Assembly: GCA_943350065.1 (NCBI GenBank)
Contig: CALQZZ010000031.1
Coordinates: 1-6,558, forward strand
DNA from: Candidatus Nomurabacteria bacterium
Lineage (GTDB): Bacteria > Patescibacteriota > Minisyncoccia > Phycocordibacterales > UBA9973
DNA length: 6,558 nt
Direction: 5' to 3'
Of the stretch, positions 6,356-6,558 are shown piece by piece; position 1 is the stretch's first letter, and each line of letters starts with the position of its first letter. The notes under the pieces were generated by a model. That model made no database searches, had not been told where the DNA came from, and saw only the letters and a program-made list of their open reading frames with translations. The position numbers and the translations under genes are program-made.

Positions 6356-6558
6356 TTAAAGTTTTTGTATCTTTCTTTTATGATACCGCACATAGGAACT
6401 ATGAATCAATAGCGTGATTATAATTATCAACAATAATATTATTGTGAGTATGAATTTAGAAGGAATATTTCTTGAATTAACTTTTTCTATTTTATAATTA
6501 CCAGCAAAATCGATAGCTTTTATACTAATTTCACTTGAAAGGTTTTGATCAGCTAATA
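6356..6558 (-). CDS. C-terminal end of a second Ig-like membrane-anchored surface protein (5' part outside window)
   Basis: The minus strand is open from the right edge to TAA at 6356-6358, giving 66 codons; the other two minus frames stop at once. Visible residues 1-27 read as the last strands of an Ig-like or fibronectin-like module (SSEISIKAIDFAGNYKIEKV). Residues 35-51 are a membrane helix made almost wholly of Ile and Leu, and the final part is strongly basic (RYHKRKIQKL). This is the same end layout as the neighbouring 442-residue protein: extracellular beta module, helix, positive cytoplasmic tail. The downstream gene starts 3 bases after this stop, which indicates an operon with translational coupling. 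The N-terminal domains and length cannot be judged from this window. Confidence 0.8.
   Translation of the reverse strand, partial: LADQNLSSEISIKAIDFAGNYKIEKVNSRNIPSKFILTIILLLIIIITLLIHSSYVRYHKRKIQKL

Noticed and set aside
1..6558. CRISPR array, insertion sequence, tRNA, toxin-antitoxin or defence system
   Set aside because: No regularly spaced repeats, transposase motifs, tRNA-like cloverleaf or toxin/antitoxin pair could be seen on either strand.

Overview
The window is an AT-rich, densely packed bacterial segment. Seven protein genes can be supported; six are on the minus strand and one short gene is on the plus strand. Two genes are cut by the window edges. The mix suggests a member of the Patescibacteria/CPR (Parcubacteria-like): short intergenic gaps, a cohesin-type secreted protein held by a C-terminal membrane helix, small lineage-type orphan proteins, and no clear Shine-Dalgarno motif before any start. 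This placement is an inference from style and gene content. No rRNA or universal marker gene is present to confirm it.

Reading in the direction of minus-strand transcription (right to left), positions 6558-5024 hold two adjacent genes for surface proteins. The first is only a C-terminal tail (Ig-like strand, membrane helix, basic tail). Three bases after its stop comes a complete 442-residue protein with a signal peptide, a cohesin-like domain, a Pro/Thr linker, two Ig-like modules, a membrane helix and a basic tail. A strong two-way hairpin terminator at 4986-5023 separates this pair from the convergent plus-strand gene at 4702-4965, which encodes an 87-residue cysteine-rich single-pass membrane protein.

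The short region 4596-4701 is a divergent promoter region. It carries an 11-bp perfect inverted repeat that overlaps the promoter elements on both sides. From it, the minus-strand gene 4595-3411 encodes a membrane-anchored extracytoplasmic protein. Its C-terminal part reads as eight beta strands with acidic residues at their ends, which looks like a TIM-barrel, hydrolase-like fold of unknown activity.

A 13-bp perfect hairpin at 3379-3413 includes the stop codon of that gene. It is followed by a complete P-type ATPase (944-3337) that matches the Mg2+-importing MgtA/MgtB type. After it come a 60-residue helical protein (714-896), with a candidate promoter of its own, and a Glu/Lys-rich soluble coiled-coil-like protein (698 to the left edge), only 15 bases downstream of the 60-residue gene.

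The proteins mostly concern the cell envelope: two or three surface-displayed proteins, a small metal-ligand-rich membrane protein and a cation importer. The sequence shows no mobile element, CRISPR array, RNA gene or defence system. No stretch longer than about 110 bases lacks a gene.
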